A stretch of DNA of 41,542 nucleotides from Mycobacterium sp. 852013-50091_SCH5140682 (GCF_001665685.1 NZ_LZTB01000026.1:1-41542); one strand, 5' to 3'. Shown: positions 1-7,223, counted from the first letter of the stretch. Program-made: numbers and translations. The notes: generated by a model from the sequence alone, not told the origin.

Positions 1-98
1 CCGCGGGGCCGCCCCCGCCCGGCGCCGCGCCCCCGCGCCCCGCCGCCTCCCGGGCGGTGGGGGGGGGGGGGCGGCCCCCCCCCCCCCCCCCCCCCCCA
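1..98. other. Low-complexity contig end, probable assembly artefact
   Basis: The first 98 bases are almost pure G and C, with a run of G directly followed by a run of about 20 C, and they do not continue the coding sense of the gene that begins right after them. Ordinary mycobacterial codon structure appears abruptly at about base 99. I infer sequencing or assembly error at a contig end rather than real biology. An apparent proline- and glycine-rich N-terminus translated from this stretch should not be believed. Confidence 0.8.
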
Positions 99-500
99 CG
101 ACTGCTGGCAGAGAAGGGCGACGAAGCGGCCTTCGCCGAACTGGAACAGATGCTCGACGAGCACATCCCGAAGGATTACCAGTCAGACCGACTGGCCCAG
201 ACCACCGGAGATTTTCACCGCCGGGTGGTGGAGCTGTCGGGCAATGCCACCCTGGGCATCATCGCCGGCATGCTGCACGAGATCACCGTGCGCCACCACG
301 CCTTCCTGTTCAAGGAGCGCAGGCCGGTCGCCAAGAACGACTACGACAAGCTGATGCGCTCCTACCGCAAGCTGATTCAGCTCATCCGCTCGGGCGACGG
401 CGACGCCGCCGAGGCGCATTGGCGCAAGCACCTCGACACCGCGCGCGTCCTCATGCTCAAGGACATCGAGAGCGTCAAGGTCCGCGACGTCATGCGCTGA
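99..500 (+). CDS. GntR-family regulator, C-terminal FCD domain (5' truncated)
   Basis: This is the C-terminal part of a FadR/GntR-type transcription factor; the DNA-binding winged helix is missing because the contig begins inside the gene. The visible 133 residues are all-helical and fit an FCD ligand-binding domain. There is a D-F-H-R-R motif after the first helices, a HEITVRHH segment, and a final AEAHWRKHL helix, giving the Asp and His residues that bind a metal in many FCD domains. Family members sense small carboxylates or acyl compounds and usually repress neighbouring catabolic genes. The regulated genes would lie off the left edge, or could be the convergent minus-strand genes. The N-terminal boundary is only the point where trustworthy sequence starts. 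Confidence 0.75.
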   Translation, partial: RLLAEKGDEAAFAELEQMLDEHIPKDYQSDRLAQTTGDFHRRVVELSGNATLGIIAGMLHEITVRHHAFLFKERRPVAKNDYDKLMRSYRKLIQLIRSGDGDAAEAHWRKHLDTARVLMLKDIESVKVRDVMR

Positions 501-508
501 GCGCCGGC

Positions 509-889
509 TCAGTCCGGCCAGACCGCGAGCCGCGCAGCGGTATCCCGCCAGCCGTCGGCGGTCTTCCATCGCATCGGCAGCAGCCGGTAACGCCAGCTGC
601 CCGGCGGGCCGCCTGCGCCCACATGGTCCACACTGATCGAGATCATTTCGGCCGCGATGAGTTTCGCGTGCGTCTCCAGGTAGATCCCGGCCTCGTCGTC
701 GAGCTCGGACATCAACTCGCCGAACAGCAGTCGCGGCCCCGGCGGCCGATGCACCAGGACGCACTGCGGACGCTGAGCACAGTGGCCCGCCCGAACGGTC
801 GCGTGACATCCCGTGTCGACAGCGCCGAGGTCGCTCATGAGCCGGCCGGCCTCGTCGCGCCAGACCGCAACGGGCTCAGGCGGAGTCAT
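509..889 (-). CDS. Hypothetical protein overlapping the DUF3556 gene end
   Basis: This 126-residue reading frame starts with ATG 14 bases before the end of the upstream DUF3556 gene, so it could be translationally coupled to it. Third codon positions are GC-rich as in real genes of this window. I see no signal peptide or clear membrane helix and do not recognise a family. The middle (LLFGELMSELDDEAGIYLE) looks helical, and the C-terminus is rich in Trp and Arg. It ends convergently 8 bases from the FCD regulator. Position and overlap make it probable as a gene; the function is unknown. Confidence 0.55.
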   Translation of the reverse strand: MTPPEPVAVWRDEAGRLMSDLGAVDTGCHATVRAGHCAQRPQCVLVHRPPGPRLLFGELMSELDDEAGIYLETHAKLIAAEMISISVDHVGAGGPPGSWRYRLLPMRWKTADGWRDTAARLAVWPD

Positions 890-2606
890 GTCGATCGTCG
901 TACACCGGCACGTCGTCGGCCCACGGCTGGCGCGTCACCATGTCGGCGACCTTGACGTACCCGCTCTCGAACTCGCCGGTCGCGGCGTCGACCAGCCGGT
1001 ACCGCTGGGTCTGCCGGTGGATGGGCTGGGCGTCGAGCATGACGATGCGGACTTCGCCGGGCTCAAACCCGCACCGCTTCTGCAGCGCGGCAACCAATTG
1101 TTCGTTGCTCATGTGCCCGTCGCCGAAGTTCCAACCGATGGCGGTGCTGACGATGCGCTCGCCGTCGGTCAGGGTGTAGTCCTCCTCGTTGTGCCCGGCC
1201 ATCGCGCGGTGGGCCAAGGTGAACAGCGCCCGGCCGTGAGTGTTGAACGCGCGGAAGGCATATCCCATGTACAGCGGGATCTGCGCGGCTTCCTTGCTGC
1301 CGTAGAACCGCTCCAGTTGCGCGGCGGGCATGCTGGCGATCGCGACGATGCCTTTGCTGATCTTCTCGTCGGCCGAACCTTTGATGCACCACAGCGACGT
1401 GTCCCAGTTGCCCGCGTAGTACCGCATGCCCGGCAGGAAAGAAACCTTGCGCGGGAACAGGTTTCCCACCACCACTGTGCCTGCCACGACGGCGAACAGC
1501 ACGACCGGCCACGGCGTCGTGAGGTCACCGAGTCCGATGCCGGCGTGGCCGACGAACAGGGCCAGCACCGAGAACATCATGAAGACATTCCACTCCAGCG
1601 GCACCCCCATCGGGATCGAGGACAAGATGCCGAAGTGGAAGCACAGCATGACGAAGGCCGCGATGTACGTCGGCCAGCCTCCACCGGAGAAGAAGAGCAC
1701 CAACGGCACGAGACCCTCGATCGCCGTGCTGAAATGCGCCAACCAGCGCGACAGCGGGCCCGGCCGCAGATCGTCGGGGAAGTGTTCGAAGAACCTGCGC
1801 TTGATCCAGCGGGGACGGAACACCGGATTGTTGCTCATCATCGTCGAGATGACGAACGGAAAGTGCTTGTTGAGCTTGGAGGTGGCCGCCCCCAACCAGA
1901 TCACGAGGCAGACGAGTTTGGCGGCGATGACGATGTCGGCGCCGGTGAACAGGAAGCACACGGCCAGCGAGCCGTACACCTCACCGCGGGCCGCCAGGAA
2001 GATCACCTTGTCGCGCAGGCCGATCGACGCGAGGAGCCCGACGATGGTCGCGGTCTGCCAGACCGGCAGCACGCCGATCTCGGTGCCGAGCGCCGGAATG
2101 GGGCCGGTGCCCTGCGAGAACAACGCGACGAGCAGCACAAGCAGAAGCGCGGCGTAGAGCAGCACATCCACCGGTGTGCGACTGTCCCCCGCGGTGAGCG
2201 GGATCCGGTTGGGCCAGGGTGGCAACCGAATGGTCTTGGGGCGCAACCAGTACAGCGCCGAGCCCATCGGCGGGAAGAACCGGTTGTTCAGCGGCCCGAA
2301 GCCACAGCCGAACCCGACGACCTCGAACAGCATCGTGAAGAACACGACCTTCTGGTACACGATCGGTTCGGCATACCAGTGGGCGACGTTGGTGAAGCCG
2401 TTGATGCCGTCGGTGCTGAGGGCGATCAGCCAGGCCACCAGGATGTAGGCGGCGATCTTCGCGACGTAGAACAGGTGCAGTGCGACGGGGGTGCCGAAGC
2501 CGACCTCGGCCCAGTGCCGGGCCATCGGCACGATCTTCTCCGCCCGCGTGCCCTTGCTCCACTGCTCGAAGTCGATCTGTGGGGTGTCCTGCTTGAGAAA
2601 TCCCAT
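876..2606 (-). CDS. DUF3556 multi-pass membrane protein
   Basis: A 576-residue integral membrane protein whose opening (MGFLKQDTPQIDFEQW) and N-terminal layout match the actinobacterial DUF3556 family. Hydrophobic segments recur from about residue 45 to 390, including a strong pair near 147-165. The last 170 residues form a soluble domain with no obvious catalytic motif. The family has no established biochemical role that I know of; it is typical of mycolic-acid bacteria. A KstR-like box lies 12 bases before the start codon, suggesting control by sterol availability. No strong Shine-Dalgarno sequence is visible. The downstream hypothetical gene overlaps the stop. DoxX lies upstream on the same strand but is separated by a large hairpin. 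Confidence 0.85.
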   Translation of the reverse strand: MGFLKQDTPQIDFEQWSKGTRAEKIVPMARHWAEVGFGTPVALHLFYVAKIAAYILVAWLIALSTDGINGFTNVAHWYAEPIVYQKVVFFTMLFEVVGFGCGFGPLNNRFFPPMGSALYWLRPKTIRLPPWPNRIPLTAGDSRTPVDVLLYAALLLVLLVALFSQGTGPIPALGTEIGVLPVWQTATIVGLLASIGLRDKVIFLAARGEVYGSLAVCFLFTGADIVIAAKLVCLVIWLGAATSKLNKHFPFVISTMMSNNPVFRPRWIKRRFFEHFPDDLRPGPLSRWLAHFSTAIEGLVPLVLFFSGGGWPTYIAAFVMLCFHFGILSSIPMGVPLEWNVFMMFSVLALFVGHAGIGLGDLTTPWPVVLFAVVAGTVVVGNLFPRKVSFLPGMRYYAGNWDTSLWCIKGSADEKISKGIVAIASMPAAQLERFYGSKEAAQIPLYMGYAFRAFNTHGRALFTLAHRAMAGHNEEDYTLTDGERIVSTAIGWNFGDGHMSNEQLVAALQKRCGFEPGEVRIVMLDAQPIHRQTQRYRLVDAATGEFESGYVKVADMVTRQPWADDVPVYDDRHDSA

Positions 2607-2617
2607 GCCGGCAAGAC

Positions 2618-2631
2618 TAGAACGTGTTCTA
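2618..2631. promoter_or_regulatory. KstR-like operator upstream of DUF3556 gene
   Basis: TAGAACGTGTTCTA matches the published KstR consensus TnnAACnnGTTnnA at every fixed position and is palindromic except for its two central bases. It ends 11 bases before the ATG of the DUF3556 gene on the minus strand, where bound repressor would block the promoter. KstR is the TetR-family repressor of mycobacterial cholesterol catabolism, released by 3-oxo-sterol CoA thioesters. Its gene is not in this window. Confidence 0.65.
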
Positions 2632-2648
2632 TTCTTGCCTCACGCGAA

Positions 2649-2711
2649 CGCCGAAACTACGGTTTTTGACGCGAAAACACCGAGAATCCAACAAAAACCG
2701 TAGCCTCGGCG
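2649..2711. repeat. 63-nt intergenic hairpin, REP-like or terminator
   Basis: A perfect 12-bp stem, CTACGGTTTTTG at 2657-2668 with its complement at 2692-2703, encloses a 23-nt loop. After a 2x2 internal loop it is extended by an outer 6-bp stem (CGCCGA at 2649-2654, TCGGCG at 2706-2711). The structure abuts the DoxX stop codon and separates DoxX from the DUF3556 promoter. It could terminate DoxX transcription, but there is no U-tract, and the size resembles dispersed intergenic palindromes. Confidence 0.6.
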
Positions 2712-3233
2712 CTAGGCGCTACCCGCTTTGACCGGCGGACGGAAGAAGATCGCCAATTGGCCGATGCCACCGGCCAACCCGAGCACCACGGCGATCGCCA
2801 GCGCACACCATCCATGCAGCAGGTGATAGAGGCCGGACGCGTGGAACAGGGCATAGTCCAAGCTGTAGCGCCCGGCGCCGGTGCCTGCGATCGCGACCGC
2901 GGTCACCGCGAGGATCAGGTTGTACTCCCAGCCCTCCTTGACGATGAAGAACCCGTTGTGTCGATGCACGGTCCAGGCCGCGACCAACATCAGCGCGACG
3001 AACCCGGCCGCGGGGATCGGCGTCAGCAGACCGAGCGCCAGGCCCAGGCCGGCGGCCAGCTCGGTACTGGCCGCGACCCGGGCATGGAAGGTGCCCGGCT
3101 TCATGCCGATGCTCTCGAACCAGCGCGCGGTTCCGGCGATCCGGCCCCCGCCGAAGAACTTGTTGTAGCCGTGGGCGGCCATGGTCAGCCCGAGAACCAC
3201 CCGCAGAATCAGGATCGCAACGTCAGCAGCCAT
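2712..3233 (-). CDS. DoxX family membrane protein
   Basis: A 173-residue four-helix membrane protein of the DoxX family. Diagnostic features are the first helix (AILILRVVLGLTMAAHGYNKFFGG), the A-S-T-E-L-A-A-G-L-G-L second helix around residue 54 and two further hydrophobic segments. DoxX proteins are membrane components linked to redox stress; in M. tuberculosis a DoxX homologue works with SodA and SseA, but the biochemical role of most members is unknown. It follows the SDR gene on the same strand with a 22-base gap, so the two are probably co-transcribed under the divergent TetR regulator. No good Shine-Dalgarno sequence precedes its ATG. Confidence 0.85.
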   Translation of the reverse strand: MAADVAILILRVVLGLTMAAHGYNKFFGGGRIAGTARWFESIGMKPGTFHARVAASTELAAGLGLALGLLTPIPAAGFVALMLVAAWTVHRHNGFFIVKEGWEYNLILAVTAVAIAGTGAGRYSLDYALFHASGLYHLLHGWCALAIAVVLGLAGGIGQLAIFFRPPVKAGSA

Positions 3234-3234
3234 G

Positions 3235-3258
3235 TAACAGAATCTAGGTCATCTGTTA
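3235..3258. promoter_or_regulatory. Inverted repeat between SDR and doxX-like gene
   Basis: TAACAG at 3235-3240 and CTGTTA at 3253-3258 form a 6-bp inverted repeat with a 12-base spacer, directly before the DoxX start codon and running into the SDR stop codon. It could be an operator for an internal promoter or a weak hairpin. No partner protein can be named from the sequence. Confidence 0.3.
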
Positions 3259-4005
3259 AACAGCCGCCCAGCCACCGTCCACACTGAGGATCGCGCCGTG
3301 GATGTTGGCGGCTTCGTCGCCGGCGAGGAAGACGATCGCGGCGGCGACCTCTTCGGGCGTGCTCATGCGCCGCGACGGGATGCGGGCCAGCACCGGTGCG
3401 ACGTGGTCGGCGGCTTCGGCGGCCCGCTCTGTCGCGATCGGGCCCGGCGCGACGGCGTTGACCCGCACACCCGCGGGGCCGTACTCGGCGGCCCAGGATT
3501 TGGTCAGCGAATGCACGGCCGCCTTGGTCGAGTTGTACAGCGCGGACTGGTCCCCGCCGATGAGGCCCGTGATGGATCCGATGTTGACGACCGCACCCCG
3601 GCCGCGCGCCACCATGCCCGGCGCCAGCGCGCCCGTGAGCAGGAACGGACCGATGACGTTGGCGCGGTAGGACTCCAGCAGTGTGGCTTCGGAGATATCG
3701 GCGGTGGGTTCCGGGGAGGACCAGACGCCTGCGTTGTTGACGAGGATGTCGACGTCGCCTGCGGCGGTCGCGAGCCGACGGATCTCGTCCTCGCCCGCAC
3801 CGAGATCGGCGGCGACGAAGTCCGCGGCCCCGCCCGCGGACCGGATGTCGGCGACGACGGCGTCGCCACGCACCTTGTTTCTGCCCGTGACGATGACGCG
3901 GGCTCCCTCGGCGGCCAGCGCTTTGGCGATGGCGACGCCGAGCCCTCCGGTAGACCCTGTGACCAGTGCTGTTCGACCCTGCAATTGCGTATTCTTTGGA
4001 CTCAT
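3256..4005 (-). CDS. SDR family NAD(P)-dependent oxidoreductase
   Basis: A 249-residue classical short-chain dehydrogenase. The cofactor loop TGSTGGLG (about residues 15-22) is the TGxxxGxG motif; NNAG follows near residue 90, the catalytic Ser lies in NIGSITG, and the Y-N-S-T-K stretch supplies the Tyr and Lys pair. The C-terminus ends in the usual G-A-I-L-S-V-D-G-G-W. The substrate is not predictable. I chose the ATG at 4005 because it lies inside a palindrome shared with the divergent TetR gene and starts the family-typical length; an upstream in-frame extension would run into the TetR gene. It is probably the first gene of an SDR/DoxX operon repressed by that TetR protein. Confidence 0.88.
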   Translation of the reverse strand: MSPKNTQLQGRTALVTGSTGGLGVAIAKALAAEGARVIVTGRNKVRGDAVVADIRSAGGAADFVAADLGAGEDEIRRLATAAGDVDILVNNAGVWSSPEPTADISEATLLESYRANVIGPFLLTGALAPGMVARGRGAVVNIGSITGLIGGDQSALYNSTKAAVHSLTKSWAAEYGPAGVRVNAVAPGPIATERAAEAADHVAPVLARIPSRRMSTPEEVAAAIVFLAGDEAANIHGAILSVDGGWAAV

Positions 4006-4013
4006 GAGTCCAG
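3997..4013. promoter_or_regulatory. TetR operator-like palindrome 1, overlapping SDR start
   Basis: TGGACTCATGAGTCCAG contains the perfect 14-base palindrome GGACTCATGAGTCC and covers the start codon of the SDR gene. The same half-sites, TGGAC-N6-GTCCAG, recur 34 bases away inside the start of the TetR gene. Such paired sites between divergent genes are typical of autoregulated TetR systems. Confidence 0.65.
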
Positions 4014-4023
4014 GTGTACTGCG

Positions 4024-4635
4024 ATGAAAATGGACCTGCAAGTCCAGAAATTCACCGCCAAAGGCGAAGCGACCCGGCAGCGCATCATCGAGGGCGCCGC
4101 AGCCGAGATCCGCAGCCGCGGCGTGGCCGAGACCACGCTCGACGACATTCGCGCCCGCACGCACACCTCCAAAAGTCAACTGTTCCACTATTTCCCGGGC
4201 GGTAAGGAGCAGCTGCTGCTCGAAGTCGCGTCACATGAAGCCGACCAGGTGCTCGCCGACCAGCAACCGCACCTCGGCGCACTGACCTCATGGGCGGCGT
4301 GGCGGCGCTGGCGCGATGCCGTCGTCGATCGCTACCGCCGACAGGGCCAGAACTGCCCGATGAGCATGCTGATGTCGGAGATCGGGCGCACCACCCCGGG
4401 CGCGCAGGCCGTCACGGCGTCGCTCGTGCGGCGCTGGAACGACGACATCGCAGCAGGGATCACCGCGATGCAGGCCCAGGGCAAAATCCCGGCACGCGTC
4501 GACGCCGGCCGCGCGTCGGCGGCCCTGCTGGCCGGCATCCAGGGCGGCGTCGGCATCCTGCTGGCCACCGGTGACATCTCGTACCTCGAGAGCGCTCTCG
4601 ACCTCGGCATCGAGAACCTGCGCCCCAGGCCGTAA
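4024..4635 (+). CDS. TetR/AcrR family transcriptional regulator
   Basis: A 203-residue TetR-type repressor. The N-terminal helix-turn-helix spans about residues 10-55, with TRQRIIEGAAAEI, then TTLDDIRARTHTSKSQLFHYF and the GGKEQLL that follows the recognition helix. The C-terminal ligand domain contains CPMSMLMSEIG, resembling a TetR_C_6/LmrA-type domain. It is divergent from the SDR gene, with only 18 bases between the starts, and two matching palindromes sit at the two starts. I infer autorepression and repression of the SDR/DoxX operon, relieved by an unknown lipophilic ligand. ATG at 4030 is an alternative start. Confidence 0.87.
   Translation: MKMDLQVQKFTAKGEATRQRIIEGAAAEIRSRGVAETTLDDIRARTHTSKSQLFHYFPGGKEQLLLEVASHEADQVLADQQPHLGALTSWAAWRRWRDAVVDRYRRQGQNCPMSMLMSEIGRTTPGAQAVTASLVRRWNDDIAAGITAMQAQGKIPARVDAGRASAALLAGIQGGVGILLATGDISYLESALDLGIENLRPRP
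4031..4047. promoter_or_regulatory. TetR operator-like palindrome 2, inside tetR-type gene start
   Basis: TGGACCTGCAAGTCCAG repeats the TGGAC-N6-GTCCAG arrangement of the first site with a different spacer. It encodes codons 3-8 of the TetR-family gene, so the regulator would bind within its own coding sequence. The two sites are 34 bases apart from start to start, about three helical turns, allowing binding on the same DNA face. Confidence 0.6.
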
Positions 4636-4636
4636 T

Positions 4637-4990
4637 TCAGTCGGCAGCGCCCGGTCGATGCCGCTTGCCCCACGCACACATGGCGTCGGTGACCGGGCGG
4701 AGCGTCTCGCCGTATTCGGTCAGCGAATATTCGACCCGCGGCGGAATCTCCGGAAAGACCTCCCGCCGCACCACGCCGTCGCGCACCAACTCTCGCAACT
4801 GGCTGGTGAGCACCCGTTCACTGATCCCCGGCACCTTGCGGCGTAGCTCGGCGAACCTGTGGGTGCCGCCGTGCATCAGGTGGAAGATCAGCACTGCCTT
4901 CCATTTGCCACCGATCACCGCGAGCGTGGTCTCCACCGGACACAGATCGAGAGGCTCGGTGGTTGCCGCAGCGCGCCCACTTACCTCCAC
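4637..4990 (-). CDS. HxlR family transcriptional regulator
   Basis: A 117-residue winged-helix protein of the HxlR/DUF24 family. The signature Cys-Pro-(V/I) appears as LCPVETTLAVIGGKWK around residues 16-31, followed by FAELRRKVPGISERVLTSQLREL and the VEYSLTEYG wing. In relatives such as HypR and YodB the conserved N-terminal cysteine senses electrophiles or oxidants. It starts with GTG and is divergent from an F420-reductase-like gene 66 bases away. The shared region holds the short inverted repeat AGCGT-A-ACGCT at 5042-5052. Local control of the neighbour is the natural inference. It ends 1 base beyond the TetR gene stop, convergent to it. Confidence 0.85.
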   Translation of the reverse strand: MEVSGRAAATTEPLDLCPVETTLAVIGGKWKAVLIFHLMHGGTHRFAELRRKVPGISERVLTSQLRELVRDGVVRREVFPEIPPRVEYSLTEYGETLRPVTDAMCAWGKRHRPGAAD

Positions 4991-5056
4991 CTCAGTAACC
5001 CACCTCGAAATGCGTTATTGCCGGTCAGTCATCAGAAACCTAGCGTAACGCTCATC

Positions 5057-5668
5057 ATGATCGCGATCATCGGAGCAGGCAATGTCGGTCGGGCACTGGG
5101 GAATGCGTGGGCCCGCACCCATGACGTGAGCTACGGGGTACGGACGCCGGACGACGACAAATATGCCGATCTGGCCCCGGCCGTCACCACGAACGCCCGG
5201 GCGGTCGAGCAGGCCGACGTCGTCGCGCTGTGCACTCCCTGGCAAGCCACCCGCCAGGCGATTCTCGATTGCGGCGACCTGACCGGCAAGGTGCTCATCG
5301 ACTGCACCAATCCGCTGACCCCCGATTTCAGCGGACTGGAGGTGGGCCACGACATCTCGGGGGCCGAGCAGGTCGCGCAGTGGGCGCCGGGGGCACTGGT
5401 CTGCAAGGCCATGAACCAGATCGGGGCGCCGATGATGGATCAACCGGCGGTGCCGTCCGTGCCGGTGATGTTCATCTGCGGCGACGACGCCGCGGCAAAG
5501 CGCCGCACCGCAGACCTGGTCGGTGAATTGGGTTTCCGGACAATCGATATCGGCGAACTCGCATTGGCGCGGCTACTGGAACCGTATGCCCTGCTGTGGA
5601 TCCATCTAGCACTGCGTTGCGGGTTGGGACCGACGTTTGCGTTCGGGTTGCTGAGCACGCCATCCTGA
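5057..5668 (+). CDS. F420-dependent NADP reductase-like oxidoreductase
   Basis: A 203-residue Rossmann protein beginning MIAIIGAGNVGRALG, the GxGxxG dinucleotide motif at the very N-terminus. It continues with VALCTPWQATRQAI and LIDCTNPLTPDFSGLE, hallmarks of the NADPH-dependent F420 reductase / NADP-oxidoreductase coenzyme F420-dependent family. Relatives move hydride between F420 and NADP or carry out related reductions; this one could instead be a plain NAD(P)-binding enzyme. I placed the start at the ATG immediately before the Rossmann strand; upstream codons belong to the HxlR promoter region. The divergent HxlR regulator suggests induction by reactive electrophiles or redox stress. Confidence 0.78.
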   Translation: MIAIIGAGNVGRALGNAWARTHDVSYGVRTPDDDKYADLAPAVTTNARAVEQADVVALCTPWQATRQAILDCGDLTGKVLIDCTNPLTPDFSGLEVGHDISGAEQVAQWAPGALVCKAMNQIGAPMMDQPAVPSVPVMFICGDDAAAKRRTADLVGELGFRTIDIGELALARLLEPYALLWIHLALRCGLGPTFAFGLLSTPS

Positions 5669-5728
5669 CGATCGTTCAACCACTCTGTTGACTATTTCGA
5701 TCCTCCGTGCTGTGCTGGGTGGAGAATA

Positions 5729-5746
5729 TTAAACAGAGTTGTTTAA
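5729..5746. promoter_or_regulatory. Perfect inverted repeat, candidate operator
   Basis: TTAAACA-GAGT-TGTTTAA has perfect 7-bp arms around a 4-base centre. It lies 18 bases before the start of the mycothiol-dependent isomerase-like gene. It is AT-rich in a GC-rich context, which argues for a protein-binding site overlapping the promoter rather than an RNA terminator. A looser repeat, TCAAC-N6-GTTGA, lies about 50 bases further upstream. The cognate regulator is unknown; the nearby HxlR protein is one candidate. Confidence 0.6.
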
Positions 5747-5764
5747 CGACTGAAGGGATGGCCC

Positions 5765-6421
5765 ATGGCGACCGCCGACCCCGTCCACGTCTGGACCCTC
5801 TACCGCGATACGCGGCAGCGCATCGTCGACCTGATGACCGAGGACGCGTGGGAGGTCAACGTGCCGGCGTGTCCGCTGTGGTCGGTGCGCGACGTCGTCG
5901 CGCACATGACTGCGGTCGCCGAAGACTGGGCAGCAGGCACGTTGACGGTACCGCCGTCCGACGCCGAAACCGCAGCGCAGGTAGCACGTTTCGACGGATA
6001 CGACACCACCGATGTGCTGGCCGCCTGGGACGCGGCGGCTAACCAGCTGCACCACCTCGCTGAGCGGGGAACCGCTCCCCCACTCGGCGACATCGTCGTA
6101 CACGAGCACGACCTCCGGGGTGCCCTCGGCGCGCCCGGGGCCCGCACCGATGCCGCAGTGGTGCAGGCCTCCGATCAACTGCTCAATATCCTGAAGACGC
6201 CGGTGCCGTTACGGGTGACCGTCGAGGACGGCGACTACCGCACCGGTCCGCAGGACGGCAGTGAGATCGGCCTTCGCACCACCCGATTCGAGGTGTTGCG
6301 GTGGCGCACCGGTCGACGCAGCCGCGATCAACTCGCCGCCATGGATTGGTCAGCCGATCCCGCGCCGGTGCTCGAGCACCTGTACCTGTTCGGTCCTGCA
6401 GAAGCCGATCTCACCGAGTAG
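5765..6421 (+). CDS. Maleylpyruvate isomerase family, mycothiol-dependent enzyme
   Basis: A 218-residue DinB-fold protein of the mycothiol-dependent maleylpyruvate isomerase family. The N-terminal four-helix part contains WSVRDVVAHMTAV (about residues 39-51) and DIVVHEHDLRGAL (about residues 108-120), whose His and Asp/Glu residues form the usual metal site. The C-terminal part carries the LRTTRFEVLRWRTGRRS segment seen in the MDMPI C-terminal domain. Such enzymes use mycothiol as thiol cofactor, for isomerisation or conjugation; the actual substrate is unknown. A GAAGGGA ribosome-binding site precedes the ATG. It is followed 8 bases later by the DUF899 gene, probably in one operon, and a perfect inverted repeat covers its promoter. 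Confidence 0.82.
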   Translation: MATADPVHVWTLYRDTRQRIVDLMTEDAWEVNVPACPLWSVRDVVAHMTAVAEDWAAGTLTVPPSDAETAAQVARFDGYDTTDVLAAWDAAANQLHHLAERGTAPPLGDIVVHEHDLRGALGAPGARTDAAVVQASDQLLNILKTPVPLRVTVEDGDYRTGPQDGSEIGLRTTRFEVLRWRTGRRSRDQLAAMDWSADPAPVLEHLYLFGPAEADLTE

Positions 6422-6429
6422 GAGGATCC

Positions 6430-7167
6430 GTGAACACCGAATCATCAAGCCGGCCGGCGATTGTGGACCGGTCGGTGTACGAAGCCGACGTCGCCGCGCT
6501 GCGGGTGCGCGAAAAGGCGCACATGCGCGAGGGCGACGCGATCGCCGCGGCGCGCCGACGGCTGCCCATGGTGGAGGTCGACGCGACGTCGGAGTTGATC
6601 GGGCCTGACGGTCCCACCACGCTGCTCGACGCGTTCGAAGGCCGGCACCAGCTGCTGGTGTATTACTTCATGTGGCACACCGGACATCCCGCACCGGAGC
6701 AGTGCGAGGGGTGCACCTGGGTGACGACGCAGGTCGCGGAACTGTCGTACCTGCACTCCCGCGACATCACCTACGCGGTCTTCGCCCAGGGCCCCTATCC
6801 CGAAACGGCGCGGTATCGCGAGTTCATGGGCTGGCAGGTGCCCTGGTATTCCGCGCTGCCCTCACTGGACACCCTCCTGGTCGGGCGCAGCGTCGGAATG
6901 ATGCACATCGTCTGCTACCTGCGCGACGGCGATCGGGTCTTCGAGACGTACTGGACCACGCGCCGCGGCGTGGAAGCGATGGACTACAGCTACGCGCTCA
7001 TGGACCTCACGGTGTACGGGCGTCAGGAACCGTGGGAGGACTCACCTGCGGGCTGGCCTCAGCACTGGCAGGTCGACGGTTCCAACACACGCATCGACGG
7101 CAGGCCGATACCGCAGTGGTCGCGGTTGGCCGCCGGCCGGTCCGACGACCTCACGGGAGCCGGTTAA
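6430..7167 (+). CDS. DUF899 family thioredoxin-like protein
   Basis: A 245-residue protein of the DUF899 family, predicted to have a thioredoxin-like fold. Family features include the opening helix with RVREKAHMREGDAIAAARRRLPMVEV, the FEGRHQLLVYYFMW strand and EQCEGCTWVTTQ, in which two cysteines separated by two residues sit where the thioredoxin CxxC would be. The end has YSYALMDLTVYGRQEPWEDSP. The start is GTG at 6430, directly after a GGAGGA ribosome-binding site that overlaps the stop of the preceding gene; longer in-frame translations are shadows of that gene. A redox or detoxification role alongside the mycothiol-dependent enzyme is plausible but unproven. Confidence 0.83.
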   Translation: MNTESSSRPAIVDRSVYEADVAALRVREKAHMREGDAIAAARRRLPMVEVDATSELIGPDGPTTLLDAFEGRHQLLVYYFMWHTGHPAPEQCEGCTWVTTQVAELSYLHSRDITYAVFAQGPYPETARYREFMGWQVPWYSALPSLDTLLVGRSVGMMHIVCYLRDGDRVFETYWTTRRGVEAMDYSYALMDLTVYGRQEPWEDSPAGWPQHWQVDGSNTRIDGRPIPQWSRLAAGRSDDLTGAG

Positions 7168-7223
7168 CTTCTGGCGACAAACCGACGCGGGCATTGCGGC
7201 GGTAACCGGACTCCCGGCATAGT

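Noticed and set aside
813..2669. 618-codon plus-strand frame opposite the DUF3556 gene
   Set aside because: Composition is His/Arg/Asp/Glu-rich, as is typical of an antisense shadow of a GC-rich gene, and the minus strand encodes a recognisable membrane protein family.
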